Source of the DNA: Tepidimonas taiwanensis
GTDB lineage: Bacteria; Pseudomonadota; Gammaproteobacteria; Burkholderiales; Burkholderiaceae_C
Assembly (NCBI RefSeq): GCF_020162115.1
Contig: NZ_CP083911.1
Span: 1,426,001 to 1,490,000, forward strand
Direction of reading: 5' to 3'
DNA: 64,000 bases
Below the pieces are notes generated by a model, which was not told the DNA's origin, ran no database searches, and worked only from the letters and a program-made list of their open reading frames with translations. Positions 17,893-27,062 of this stretch are shown one piece after another. The translations under genes and the position numbers were made by a program. The stretch's first letter is position 1. Each line of letters starts with the position of its first letter.

Positions 17893-18938
17893 CCCTCGCG
17901 CGCCCAGCGCACGATGCGCTCGGCCAGCCGTTCGGTCGTGCCCGGTGAGCGCAGCTCACCCGCGAGCACATGCTGGTCGCGGTCGGTGCTGTCCTCCACC
18001 GCCTCCAGCCGCTTGACGGGGCTGCCCAGCCGCTCGAAGACCGCCTGCGTCAGCCGCGGATCGACCGTGCGGTCGCGCGGGCTGTACAGCACCAGCACCG
18101 GCGTGCGCACGGCCGACAGGTCCGCTTCCCGCACGCGCTCGACCAGCGCCATCATCGGCAGCAGCGCCTGCACGGGATAGACGCGCGTCCAGCCCGCGTC
18201 GATGCGTGGGTCGCCGCTGGGGGCGCCGACGGTGCCGCCGGTGATCGCCTGCGCCAGCTGCGCCCCCCAAGGGCCGTGCAAAAGCTCGGTGCGCTTGTCG
18301 GCCGGGCCGAAGTTCGGCGAGATCCACACCTGGCGTTCGATGGGCACACCCGCCGCGTCCGGGCGCAGCGCCAGCCACGCCGCGAGCGTCGCGCCGGTGG
18401 AGGTGCCGATGAGCAACACGCGCTCGCCGATCGCGTGACCGATGCGCACCGCCTCCACCGCATCGGCCAGCCAGTCCTGCGGGCGCACCGTGGCCAGCGC
18501 CTCGGCGGGCAAACCGTGCCCGGCGAGCCGGGTGTGAAAGAGGTTGGCGCCGAGCGCCTGCGCGACGCGTTCGGCCAGCGGATACGTCTCCACCCGCGTC
18601 GCGGTAAAGCCGTGCAGGTACACGACCGCCCACGGGGTGCGCCGACCGGCCTCCCCCGCCCAGACGACCCCCTTGGCCGCGCCGGGCCGCAGACCGGGCT
18701 GCGCCGCCTCCTGCGCCGTCAGCCAGGCGTCGATGGCGACCGCGACCGCCGGCGGCTGAGCCCGTGGCGCCGGCTCGTCCGGCCCGTACGGGTAGCGCGG
18801 CCCCGCGAACCACAGCACCACCAGTGCCGCCAGCACCCCGAGCCCGCCGAGCAGCCACGTGCGGGCCCGGCCCGCCATCGATCGCACTGCCCGCAGCGCG
18901 CCTGATCGCCACGACGACGCCCGCATGCCGTACGTCAT
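17886..18938 (-). CDS. membrane-anchored alpha/beta hydrolase
   Basis: 350 residues. One N-terminal membrane helix (WLLGGLGVLAALVVLWFAG, about residues 27-45), then an alpha/beta-hydrolase domain: oxyanion segment VVYLHGFTATR, nucleophile elbow GTSTG, acid in LYSPRDRTVD and histidine in DRDQHVLAGE near the C-terminus. The catalytic triad thus appears complete. The start is backed by a GGAGGAAGG ribosome-binding site six bases before ATG; an earlier in-frame ATG 20 codons upstream lacks this. Substrate unknown (esterase or lysophospholipase-like). Monocistronic, convergent with argG. Confidence 0.8.
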   Translation of the reverse strand: MTYGMRASSWRSGALRAVRSMAGRARTWLLGGLGVLAALVVLWFAGPRYPYGPDEPAPRAQPPAVAVAIDAWLTAQEAAQPGLRPGAAKGVVWAGEAGRRTPWAVVYLHGFTATRVETYPLAERVAQALGANLFHTRLAGHGLPAEALATVRPQDWLADAVEAVRIGHAIGERVLLIGTSTGATLAAWLALRPDAAGVPIERQVWISPNFGPADKRTELLHGPWGAQLAQAITGGTVGAPSGDPRIDAGWTRVYPVQALLPMMALVERVREADLSAVRTPVLVLYSPRDRTVDPRLTQAVFERLGSPVKRLEAVEDSTDRDQHVLAGELRSPGTTERLAERIVRWAREGV

Positions 18939-19157
18939 ATTCCCTTCCTCCAGCCACCTGCAGAACACCACCAGCCTACCCGCCGGCCCGCACGCCACCC
19001 GCCGTCACGCCGGCTGGTGTTATCGGTTCCGACCGAACTGTAACCGACGGTAACAACCCTCTCTCATTGCAAAAACCCCTTGGCAAAGGGCGCCTCACTC
19101 CCAAGAATGCGAGCGTTCGTCACGACGGCGCCCGAGCGCCCACCCAGGAGACCTCCC

Positions 19158-19619
19158 ATGTGGCTGCATGCCCCCTTCGACCCCGCGCAGGTGGATCTCA
19201 TCAACCGTCTTCAAGCGGGCGTCGTCCCCGCGCCGGTGCACCCGCTCACCTGCCCGAATGCGCGCAACGGCCAGCACGCCTTCGCGGGGGGCTATCTGGG
19301 AACGCTCGTCGCGCAGCGCCGCGGGCTCGTCTGTCCGACCTGTGGCCACACCCAGACGTGGATCCCCCGCTCGATGCTGGCTTGCGCCGAGCGCGCCGCG
19401 GACCCGGCAATCGGCCACCCCTCGCAACGCATCGAACGGGCCCGCCAGCGCGCGCTGGATGACTTTGCCGCGCTGGTGCGGGCCGGCAGCCTCGCCGCCC
19501 AGCCGATGGTGGACACGCTGGCCGCGATGGGCCACGAGCGGCGCGCGACGTCCGCCGCCGCGGAGGTGACCCCGGGCGCCGCCAACGCCGCCGTCGTGAG
19601 CGAGCCGCTGGCGGCCTGA
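19158..19619 (+). CDS. conserved hypothetical protein with a CPxCG knuckle
   Basis: 153 residues, function not recognised. The N-terminal half has CPNARNGQH and, about 30 residues on, LVCPTCGHTQTW, which could form one treble-clef-like zinc site; the C-terminal half is Ala-rich with a helix (RARQRALDDFAALVRAG). The start MWLHAPFDPAQ has a GGAG ribosome-binding site at suitable distance; an in-frame upstream extension of 26 codons looks non-coding. It is convergent with murB (8 bases between their stop codons). Confidence 0.65.
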   Translation: MWLHAPFDPAQVDLINRLQAGVVPAPVHPLTCPNARNGQHAFAGGYLGTLVAQRRGLVCPTCGHTQTWIPRSMLACAERAADPAIGHPSQRIERARQRALDDFAALVRAGSLAAQPMVDTLAAMGHERRATSAAAEVTPGAANAAVVSEPLAA

Positions 19620-19626
19620 CCGGCGT

Positions 19627-20682
19627 TCAGCCGACGACCACCGGCTCGGGCTCGAGCCGGATGCCGAAGCGTTCGTACACGCTGGTCTGGATCAGCCGCG
19701 CCAGCGTCATCACCTCGCCGCCGGTGCACGGATCCTCGCGGCCGCCGCGGTTGACGAGCACCAGCGCCTGTTTTTCGTACACGCCCGCGCGGCCGACGCT
19801 CTTGCCCTTCCAGCCGCAGGCGTCGATCAGCCAGCCGGCCGCGAGCTTGATGGTGCCGTCGGGCAGCGGATAGTGCACGACCTGCGGATCACGGCCGATG
19901 ATGTCCGCGCACTGCTCCGGGGTGACCGTCGGGTTCTTGAAAAAACTGCCGGCGTTGCCGAGGACGGCCGGATCCGGCAGCTTGGCGCGGCGGATCTCGC
20001 AGACCCAATCGAACACCTGCCGCGGCGTCGGATCGGTGATACCGGTTTCCGCGACCTTGCGCGCCAGGTCCTGGTATCCGAGCGCGGGTCGCCAGCGCCG
20101 CGGCAGCCAGAAGCGCACGCGCGTGATCAGCGCCCGCCCCTTGAGCCCCATCCCGTGCGCGCCGGAGCGCTCGTGCTTGAAGACCGAATCGCGATAGCCG
20201 AAGGCGCAGTGCTCGTGGCGCAAGGTGAGCGGCTCGCCTGTCTCCAGGTCGATCGCATCCAGCGAGTGGAAGCGGTCCTGCAGCTCCACCCCATACGCGC
20301 CGATGTTCTGCACCGGCGCGGCGCCGACCGTCCCCGGGATCAACGCCAGGTTTTCCAGCCCCGGCCAGCCCTGCGCCAGCGTCCACGCGACGAAATCGTG
20401 CCAGCGCTCGCCAGCACCCGCCTCCACCAGCCAGCCCCGCTCATCCTCGCGCAACAGGCGCCGGCCGGAAATCTCGACCTTCAAGACGAGCTGGCGCAGA
20501 TCGCCCGTGAGCACGATGTTGCTGCCCCCACCGAGGATGAAGGTCTCCTGCGGCCGCCAGTCCGGGTGCCGCACCAGCGCGAGCACGTCGTCATCGCGGC
20601 GGATGCGCGCCAGCCGCTGCGCACGCGCCGCGATGCCGAACGTGTTGAAGGGCTGCAACGACACGTGGTTCTCGACTACCAT
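19627..20682 (-). CDS. murB: UDP-N-acetylenolpyruvoylglucosamine reductase
   Basis: FAD enzyme making UDP-MurNAc, the second committed step of peptidoglycan precursor synthesis in the cytoplasm. 351 residues, type I. Family signatures: VSLQPFNTFGIAARA, LGGGSNIVLTGDL (FAD loop), IPGTVGAAPVQNIGAYGVEL, the catalytic serine in NAGSFFKNP and AAGWLIDACGWKG. The start MVVENHVSLQPFNTF matches the family; the frame extends 62 codons upstream without similarity. Divergent from yajQ with 46 bases between starts. Confidence 0.96.
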   Translation of the reverse strand: MVVENHVSLQPFNTFGIAARAQRLARIRRDDDVLALVRHPDWRPQETFILGGGSNIVLTGDLRQLVLKVEISGRRLLREDERGWLVEAGAGERWHDFVAWTLAQGWPGLENLALIPGTVGAAPVQNIGAYGVELQDRFHSLDAIDLETGEPLTLRHEHCAFGYRDSVFKHERSGAHGMGLKGRALITRVRFWLPRRWRPALGYQDLARKVAETGITDPTPRQVFDWVCEIRRAKLPDPAVLGNAGSFFKNPTVTPEQCADIIGRDPQVVHYPLPDGTIKLAAGWLIDACGWKGKSVGRAGVYEKQALVLVNRGGREDPCTGGEVMTLARLIQTSVYERFGIRLEPEPVVVG

Positions 20683-20728
20683 GCACGGATTGTCGCAAAC
20701 CCGCTCGTACCACCCGAGGAACCCCCGC

Positions 20729-21214
20729 ATGCCTTCGTTCGATACCGTGCTCGAACCCAACCTGGTCGAAGTCAAAAACGCCGTGGAACAGACCCAGCGC
20801 GAAATCGGCACGCGCTTCGATTTCAAGGGATCGTCGGCCGCCGTGTCGCTGCAGGACAAAGACATCACCGTTCACGCCGACAGCGACTTCCAGTTGCAGC
20901 AGGTGGAGGACATCCTGCGCAACAAGCTCGCCAAGCGCAACGTGGACGTGCGCTTCCTCGACCCCGGCAAGGTCGAGAAAATCGGCGGCGACAAGGTCAA
21001 GCAGGTCTTTCGCGTGCGCAGCGGCATCGCCACCGAAGACGCGAAAAAGATCCAGCAGCTCATCAAGGGCAGCAAGCTCAAGCTGCAAGCCGCGATCCAG
21101 GGCGACGCGGTGCGCGTCAGCGGCGCCAAGCGCGACGACCTGCAGGCCGCAATCGCGCTGATCCGGCAGCAGATGGCGCAGCTGCCGCTGAGCTTCACCA
21201 ACTTCCGCGACTGA
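20729..21214 (+). CDS. yajQ: YajQ family nucleotide-binding protein
   Basis: 161 residues with two RNP-like domains. Starts MPSFDTVLEPNLVEVKNAVEQ and ends LPLSFTNFRD as in the family (UPF0234). Members in Xanthomonas and Pseudomonas bind c-di-GMP and act as signal effectors; whether this one does is inferred. It ends only 13 bases before a gene for a degenerate HD-GYP-like protein, which makes a signalling role plausible. Confidence 0.95.
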   Translation: MPSFDTVLEPNLVEVKNAVEQTQREIGTRFDFKGSSAAVSLQDKDITVHADSDFQLQQVEDILRNKLAKRNVDVRFLDPGKVEKIGGDKVKQVFRVRSGIATEDAKKIQQLIKGSKLKLQAAIQGDAVRVSGAKRDDLQAAIALIRQQMAQLPLSFTNFRD

Positions 21215-21227
21215 CCGCTGGGTGTTC

Positions 21228-22178
21228 ATGAACATGCCGTCTGCGTATCACGGTGCCGCAACCCCGGCAGAGTGGCTGCACCGGTGGTCCGATCTGGAAT
21301 CCCGCCTCGCCGCCCTGCTGTTGGCGGCACCGTCCGGGCGGGACGATTGGCCACTGGCGTTTTCGGATTGGCTGGAACATGCGCGCTCCCACCTCGATGC
21401 GGACACCGACGCCGGACTGTTTTGGATTTTCCGGCTCGCCTCGACGACGCGCGTGGGCTACAGCAGCATCCACGCGCTGCTGTGTTGGGCATTGGCGCGC
21501 GTGGTCAGTCCGGCGTTGGCCTTGTCTGCCGCGGACGCCGACACCCTCGAACGCGCCGCGCTGACCATGAACATCGGGATGACCCGCCTGCAAAACCTGC
21601 TGGCGATGCAGACCGCACCGATCACACCCTCGCAACGGACGCAGATCGACGCTCATCCGTCCCGATCGGTCGAGCTGTTGCAATCGCACGGCGTCAAGGA
21701 TGAACGCTGGCTGTTCGTCGTGAAGTACCACCACGATACGGCGTGCCTGGATTTTTCGACGCGGGTTCTGCAGCGGCTCGATCGCTACGGCGCCTTGATC
21801 AGCCCGCGCCAAACGCGAGACGGGCGTCATCTGGTGGAAACCGGGCACCACCTGACGACACAGGGCACGGAGAAGATCGACGATGTGGGCAGGTCCATCG
21901 TCCACGAGTTGGGCTTGTTTCCGCCGGGAACGTTGGTCCGCTTGGCGGACGACTCGACCGCGATCGCCCTGCGGCGCGGGGAAAACCCGGGAGACCCGCA
22001 GGTCGCCGTCATTTTCGGCCCGGACGGCAAGAAGCCACCCTCACCGTTCGCTGTCGACACCCGTCAGCCGGAATGGGCGGTTGTCTCGGCGTTGCACGGG
22101 ACGTCGGTCGCCGATGTCCCCTCCGTCGACGCGCTGCTGCCGTTGCTTTTCGCCACGCGCGACAATGCCGGTCTTTGA
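21228..22178 (+). CDS. degenerate HD-GYP-like protein
   Basis: 316 residues. The layout follows Burkholderiales HD-GYP proteins: a helical N-terminus, the position where LLHDIG would be, then HP..S..LL and HHD. However the first metal-binding HD is replaced by TMNIGM (residues 113-118) and no GYP motif follows the retained YHHD (167-170); IDAHPSRSVELL (140-151) is kept. A c-di-GMP phosphodiesterase activity is therefore unlikely, and a scaffold or sensor role is inferred. GTG at 21222 and ATG at 21234 are alternative starts. Likely co-transcribed with yajQ. Confidence 0.75.
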   Translation: MNMPSAYHGAATPAEWLHRWSDLESRLAALLLAAPSGRDDWPLAFSDWLEHARSHLDADTDAGLFWIFRLASTTRVGYSSIHALLCWALARVVSPALALSAADADTLERAALTMNIGMTRLQNLLAMQTAPITPSQRTQIDAHPSRSVELLQSHGVKDERWLFVVKYHHDTACLDFSTRVLQRLDRYGALISPRQTRDGRHLVETGHHLTTQGTEKIDDVGRSIVHELGLFPPGTLVRLADDSTAIALRRGENPGDPQVAVIFGPDGKKPPSPFAVDTRQPEWAVVSALHGTSVADVPSVDALLPLLFATRDNAGL

Positions 22179-22197
22179 CGCGAACTGACCAGCTCAC

Positions 22198-22854
22198 TCA
22201 CCCGCGGCCGCCCGGGCTTTTGCGGCTGCCGATCTTGCTTTCCTGTCCGGCGAGCAGCCGCTGGATGTTGCCCGCGTGCCGCCACAGCAGCAGCACGCTC
22301 ATCGCCGCCACCGCGGCACCGACCGGCGCGTTCGCCGTCCACGCCACGCCGTCACCGAAGCCGTAATACAGCGGTGCGAACACCGCCGCGACGATGGCCG
22401 CCAGCGACGAATAGCGGAAAAACACCGCCACCAGCAGCCAGCTCGCGATCACCGCGACGCCCAGCCACGGCTCCAGCGCCAGCAGCACGCCCGCCGCGGT
22501 GGCCACGCCCTTGCCCCCGCGGAAGCGGAAAAACACCGGGAACAGGTGCCCGAGAAACGCCGCCAGCCCCACCGCCGCCAGCGTGCCGTGGCCCAGGCCC
22601 CAAGCCGCCCCCCAGTGCGCCACCGCCCACACCGGCAGCCACCCCTTGACCGCGTCCAGCAGCAGCGTCAGCGCCGCCGCCGCCTTGCTGCCGGACCGCA
22701 GCACGTTGGTGGCCCCCGGGTTCTTGCTGCCGTAGGTGCGCGGGTCCGCCAGCCCCATCATGCGACTGACCAGCACCGCAAACGACAACGAACCGATCAG
22801 GTACGCCAGCGCCACCGCCAATGCGGGCAGCCAGGTCAGGGAAGCGTCGGACAC
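22198..22854 (-). CDS. plsY: acyl-phosphate:glycerol-3-phosphate acyltransferase
   Basis: Inner-membrane enzyme that starts phospholipid synthesis from acyl-phosphate. 218 residues with five to six membrane segments. The three family motifs are present: SKNPGATNVLR, GHLFPVFFRFRGGKGVAT and the FFRYSSLAA region. A GTG start was chosen because AGGAG lies eight bases upstream and the protein then begins at the first membrane helix; an ATG 21 codons earlier has no such site. Confidence 0.93.
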   Translation of the reverse strand: MSDASLTWLPALAVALAYLIGSLSFAVLVSRMMGLADPRTYGSKNPGATNVLRSGSKAAAALTLLLDAVKGWLPVWAVAHWGAAWGLGHGTLAAVGLAAFLGHLFPVFFRFRGGKGVATAAGVLLALEPWLGVAVIASWLLVAVFFRYSSLAAIVAAVFAPLYYGFGDGVAWTANAPVGAAVAAMSVLLLWRHAGNIQRLLAGQESKIGSRKSPGGRG

Positions 22855-23045
22855 GAACGGGGCTCCTGTCAGGGTAACGGGGGCTTGCGCCGGGGGCCTA
22901 ATTGTGCCAGCGGCCACGGGGAGCCGGGGCGTCGCTCATCTTGCTCCGCCACGGCGCTGTCTTCGGTTCCCTGCCTTCGTCACAGGCACACAGGCTGCAG
23001 AGGGAAACCCCCCTCTCTACCGAGCCGATCGACTGGGACGGTCGC

Positions 23046-24122
23046 TCACTGCGCGGGGTCGCGGATCTCCCAGCGGATGCGGTCGATCGCTTCCAGCAGC
23101 TCGGGCGACAGCGTCACGTCCCACGCATCCAGACACGCGTCGAGCTGGGCGAGCGACGTCACCCCGATGATGGTGCTGGCCACGCGCCAGTTGTGGTAGC
23201 AAAACGCCAGCGCCAGCTGCACCGGCGTCAGGCCGTGCTCGCGGGCCAGCGCGTTGTAACGCCGCGCCGCGGCCAGCGCCTCCGGCCGCCCCCAGCGCTG
23301 TTTGCGCATGCTCTCGAAGAGCGCCATGCGCCCCTGCGGCGGCCCGGCGTGCACCAGCCCCGTCTCGTCGTACTTGCCCGTCAGCAGCCCGAAGCCCAGC
23401 GGCGAGTACGCCAGCAGCCCGACCCCGAGCCGGTAACAGGTCTCGTCCAGCGCGTTTTCGAAACTGCGGTTGATCAGGCAGTACGGGTTTTGCACCGTGG
23501 CGACGCGCGGCAGGCCGTGTTGCTGCGCCAGGCGCACGAACTCGTGCACGCCGTACGGCGTCTCGTTGGACAAACCGATCGCGCGCACCTTGCCCGCGCG
23601 CACCAGCGCGTCCATCGCCTCGAGCTGCTCCAGGATGCTGGCGCAGGGCTTGTCCTTGGCCGGGTCGAAGGTGATCGCCCCGAACATCGGCACGTTGCGC
23701 GCCGGCCAGTGGATCTGGTACAGGTCGATCACGTCGGTTTGCAGACGGCGTAGGCTCCCCTCGCACGCGGCGATGATCTCGGCCTTCGTCAACCCGGCCT
23801 GCTCGCCGCGGATCCACGGCATGCCGCGCGACGGCCCCGCGACCTTGGTGGCGAGCACGATGCGCTCGCGCATCCCCGGGCGCGCCGCCAGCCAGCGGCC
23901 GATGATCGTCTCCGTCGCGCCGCAGGTTTCGGGCCGCGCCGGCACCGCGTACATCTCGGCGGTATCGAGGAAGTTGACGCCGCGCTCGACGGCGCGGTCC
24001 AGAATGGCGTGGGCGTCCGCCTCGCTGACCTGCTCACCAAAGGTCATCGTCCCCAGACAGATGCGGGTGACGTGCAGGCCGGTCTGGCCCAGCGGGGTGG
24101 TGGGTATCGCGGTGGGGGGCAT
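23046..24122 (-). CDS. aldo/keto reductase (Tas-like)
   Basis: NADP(H)-dependent TIM-barrel oxidoreductase, 358 residues. Catalytic residues are visible in NFLDTAEMYAVP (Asp and Tyr), VLATKVAG (Lys) and YQIHWP (His). The insertion with RPETCGATETIIGRWL and overall length place it with the Tas/YajO group rather than short aldose reductases. The ATG has an AGGAGA site five bases ahead. The substrate is unknown; a Tas-like role cannot be shown from sequence alone. It precedes plsY by 191 bases. Confidence 0.9.
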   Translation of the reverse strand: MPPTAIPTTPLGQTGLHVTRICLGTMTFGEQVSEADAHAILDRAVERGVNFLDTAEMYAVPARPETCGATETIIGRWLAARPGMRERIVLATKVAGPSRGMPWIRGEQAGLTKAEIIAACEGSLRRLQTDVIDLYQIHWPARNVPMFGAITFDPAKDKPCASILEQLEAMDALVRAGKVRAIGLSNETPYGVHEFVRLAQQHGLPRVATVQNPYCLINRSFENALDETCYRLGVGLLAYSPLGFGLLTGKYDETGLVHAGPPQGRMALFESMRKQRWGRPEALAAARRYNALAREHGLTPVQLALAFCYHNWRVASTIIGVTSLAQLDACLDAWDVTLSPELLEAIDRIRWEIRDPAQ

Positions 24123-24224
24123 CGGTTCTCCTGTCAAGGGTTCATTTTCCTGCGGCACGACCTTCACCGAATGGTCGGGACGCCAGGTCGCCGTTCGAGC
24201 GCACATTCCGCTGTGGCACGGACT

Positions 24225-26018
24225 TCACGGCACAGACGACGGGCCGCCCGCAGCACGGGCGCGCGCCTCCTCCTGCAGCCGCAGCACGCGCCGCTGCACC
24301 TTGCCGGTGGTGGTCATCGGCAGCGCGTCGATGAATTCGATCTCCTTCGGGTACTCGTAAGGTGCGAGCTGCCCGCGCACGTGCTGCTGCAGCTCGGCCA
24401 CCAGCGGCGCGTCGAACTCGGTGGCGGGATCGGCGCAGCGCTCGCGCCGCTCGGCCCACGCCGGCGCCAGCACCACATAGGCCTTGACGACCGCGCCGCG
24501 CTCCGCGTCCGGTTTCGGCACCACGGCCGCGTTGGCCACCGCGGGGTGCTTGACCAGGCAGTTTTCGATTTCACTTGGGCCGATGCGGTAGCCGGCGGAC
24601 TTGAACACGTCGTCGGCACGCCCCTGGTACCACAGGTAGCCGTCGGCGTCCTGCACCGCCAGATCCCCGGTGCGGCACCAGCTGTCGGCCGGGTCGCCGG
24701 TGAACTTGCCGCGCGTCGCGGCCTCGTTGCCCCAGTAGCCGAGGAAGAAGACCGGGTCCGGATCACCGTGCACGTCGCGCCGGTGCACGGCCACCTCGCC
24801 CACCGTGCCCGGCGGCACCGGCTTGCCCGCCTCGTCGATGACGGCCACCCGATGCCCCGGGTAGGCGCGGCCCATACTGCCGGGGCGGGCGGGCCACAGC
24901 CGCGCACAGTTGCCGACGACGTAGTTGATCTCGGTCTGGCCGAACATTTCGTTGACGGTCACGCCGAGCTGGTCGCGACAGTAGGCAAACACCGCGTCGC
25001 CGACGGCCTCGCCGGCGCTCATGATGGCCTGCAGGCGCAAACGGTAGCGCCGTCGCGGCTCGGGCACCGCTTTCATCATCGCCTTGAGCGCCGTCGGAAA
25101 CAGAAACGTGTGCGTGACGCGGTGCCGCTGCAACAGCGCAAACGCTTCCAGTGGATCGAAGCGCCCGTGCCACGCGACGATCGGCCGCCCGAAATAGAGC
25201 GTCGGCAGCAGCGCGTCCATCAGGCCGCCGGTCCACGCCCAGTCGGCGGGGCTCCAGAAAACGGCCTCGCTCTGGGCGCGCGCATCCCACGGATCGAAGC
25301 CGAACCAGTTCTGGCTGGCGACGAAGCCGCTCAGGTTGCCGATCAGCGCCCGGTGCGGGATGAGCGCCCCCTTGGGGTTGCCGGTGGTGCCGCTGGTGTA
25401 GATGAGCACCGCCGGGTCATCGGCGGCGGTGTCCACGGCCTCGAAGCGCGAACGCAGGCCCTCGCGCGCGCCGGGCCAGTCGACCACATCGACGTCGAAG
25501 GCACCGGTCAGCCCCACCACGTGGCGCAGGGCCGGGCAGCGGCCGCGCACCGCCAACACCCCGGGTCCGGTGGCGTCGTCGACGAGAGCGACGCTCGCCG
25601 CGCTGTCCTGCAGGCGGTATTCCAGCGCCTCCGGGCCGAAGAGCTGCGACAGCGGCATCGCCACCGCGCCGAGCTGCAGCACCGCCATGTACGCGACCGC
25701 CGTCTCGAAACGCTGCGGCAGCACGATGGCCACCCGGTCGCCGCGCTGCACCCCCAGTAGGCGCAGCGCGTTCGACAGCCGGTTGGCCTCATCCGCCAGC
25801 TCCCCGTACGTATACCGGCGCGGCCGCGGCCGCCCGGGGCGGTCCTCGATGATCGCGACGGCCGCCGCCGTGGCTTTCTTCACCGCCCAGCGCCGCACGC
25901 CGGCGTGCGCGATGTTGAAGCGCGGCGGCACGTGCCAGCGAAACGCGTGGTACAGCGCCGCATAGGCATCGGCCGGCACGGGGGGGCTGTCTTGCACACG
26001 ACGGGTCTGGGAAGCCAT
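24225..26018 (-). CDS. acyl-CoA synthetase (AMP-forming, AcsM-like)
   Basis: 597-residue ANL-superfamily ligase that activates a carboxylic acid to acyl-CoA. Core motifs in order: ILIYTSGTTGNPKG (phosphate loop), MSAGEAV, MFGQTEINYVVG, WCRTGDLAVQDADGYLWYQG with RADDVFKSAGYRI (hinge), and TTTGKVQRR with the C-terminal catalytic lysine. Overall it resembles acetyl-CoA synthetase-like medium-chain enzymes; chain-length preference is not readable. Divergent from a hydrolase gene with only 20 bases between the start codons. Confidence 0.9.
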   Translation of the reverse strand: MASQTRRVQDSPPVPADAYAALYHAFRWHVPPRFNIAHAGVRRWAVKKATAAAVAIIEDRPGRPRPRRYTYGELADEANRLSNALRLLGVQRGDRVAIVLPQRFETAVAYMAVLQLGAVAMPLSQLFGPEALEYRLQDSAASVALVDDATGPGVLAVRGRCPALRHVVGLTGAFDVDVVDWPGAREGLRSRFEAVDTAADDPAVLIYTSGTTGNPKGALIPHRALIGNLSGFVASQNWFGFDPWDARAQSEAVFWSPADWAWTGGLMDALLPTLYFGRPIVAWHGRFDPLEAFALLQRHRVTHTFLFPTALKAMMKAVPEPRRRYRLRLQAIMSAGEAVGDAVFAYCRDQLGVTVNEMFGQTEINYVVGNCARLWPARPGSMGRAYPGHRVAVIDEAGKPVPPGTVGEVAVHRRDVHGDPDPVFFLGYWGNEAATRGKFTGDPADSWCRTGDLAVQDADGYLWYQGRADDVFKSAGYRIGPSEIENCLVKHPAVANAAVVPKPDAERGAVVKAYVVLAPAWAERRERCADPATEFDAPLVAELQQHVRGQLAPYEYPKEIEFIDALPMTTTGKVQRRVLRLQEEARARAAGGPSSVP

Positions 26019-26038
26019 GGCCGTGGGTCTCCTCAATA

Positions 26039-27061
26039 ATGGCGGGAATGTATCAAGTCCTGCGACCCTCGCGCAGCACCTTCGAGACGCTGCGCGGCCA
26101 ACGTTACCACGTCCGCGAGTGGGGACAACCCGATGCGGCGCGCCCGCCGCTGTGGCTGCTGCACGGTTGGATGGACGTCTCCGCTTCGTGGCAGTTCGTC
26201 GTCGATGCGCTCGCGCACGAGCGCCACTGCCTCGCCCCCGACTGGCGCGGCTTTGGACTGACGCGCGCGGCGCACCTCGGGGATGCCGACGGTCCGCCCC
26301 CGTACGGCGACGCCGATCAATACCTCTTCGCCGACTATCTGGCGGACCTCGACTTCCTGATCACGCGCGTCAACGAGCGGCTCGGGCGCGCGCCCGACGC
26401 CCCGATCGACCTCGTCGGGCACAGCATGGGCGGCAATGTCGCGATGCTCTACGCCGGCGTGCGCCCGGCGCGCGTGCGGCGGCTCGTCAACCTCGAGGGT
26501 TTCGGTCTGCCGGCCACGCGCCCCGAGCAGGCCCCGCGCCGCTACGCCGCGTGGATCGACGAGCTGCACCAGCTCACGCGCGGGGAGATCACCCTCAAGA
26601 CCTATACGGGGCTCGCCGGCGTGGCGCAGCGCCTGATGAAAACCAACCGACGCCTGGCCGAGTCGCGCGCCCGCTGGCTCGCCACGCACTGGGCGCGGCC
26701 ACTCGACCCGGCCAATCCGGACGGCGAGTGGGTGATCCTGGGCGACCCCGCCCACAAGGTGCGCAGCAGCCACCTCTACCGCCTCGATGAGGTGCTGGCG
26801 GTGCACGCAGCCATCACGGCCCCGGTGCTGGCGGTCGAGGCCAGCGACGACAGCCTGGCGCAGTGGTTCCCGCGCGGCGAGCACTCGCTGGCCGAGTACC
26901 ACCGGCGGCTGCAGGTCGTCCCCGACTGCCGCATCGCCCGGGTGGACGACGCCGGCCACATGCTGCACCACGACCAGCCGCAACAGGTGGCGGCACTGAT
27001 CGAGGCCCACCTCGACGCCCCCGGCTCCGTCGGCGTGCCCGCGCGCGCGTGGGAGGGCTGA
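26039..27061 (+). CDS. alpha/beta hydrolase
   Basis: 340-residue soluble alpha/beta-fold hydrolase: oxyanion loop LLHGWMDVSASW, DWRGFGLTR, nucleophile elbow GHSMGG, acid near EASDD and the catalytic His in DDAGHMLHHDQP. Similar to serine hydrolases of the MhpC/epoxide-hydrolase-like type; substrate unknown. A second ATG three codons downstream is an alternative start. The next gene starts one base after its stop, so the two form an operon. Confidence 0.85.
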   Translation: MAGMYQVLRPSRSTFETLRGQRYHVREWGQPDAARPPLWLLHGWMDVSASWQFVVDALAHERHCLAPDWRGFGLTRAAHLGDADGPPPYGDADQYLFADYLADLDFLITRVNERLGRAPDAPIDLVGHSMGGNVAMLYAGVRPARVRRLVNLEGFGLPATRPEQAPRRYAAWIDELHQLTRGEITLKTYTGLAGVAQRLMKTNRRLAESRARWLATHWARPLDPANPDGEWVILGDPAHKVRSSHLYRLDEVLAVHAAITAPVLAVEASDDSLAQWFPRGEHSLAEYHRRLQVVPDCRIARVDDAGHMLHHDQPQQVAALIEAHLDAPGSVGVPARAWEG

Positions 27062-27062
27062 C

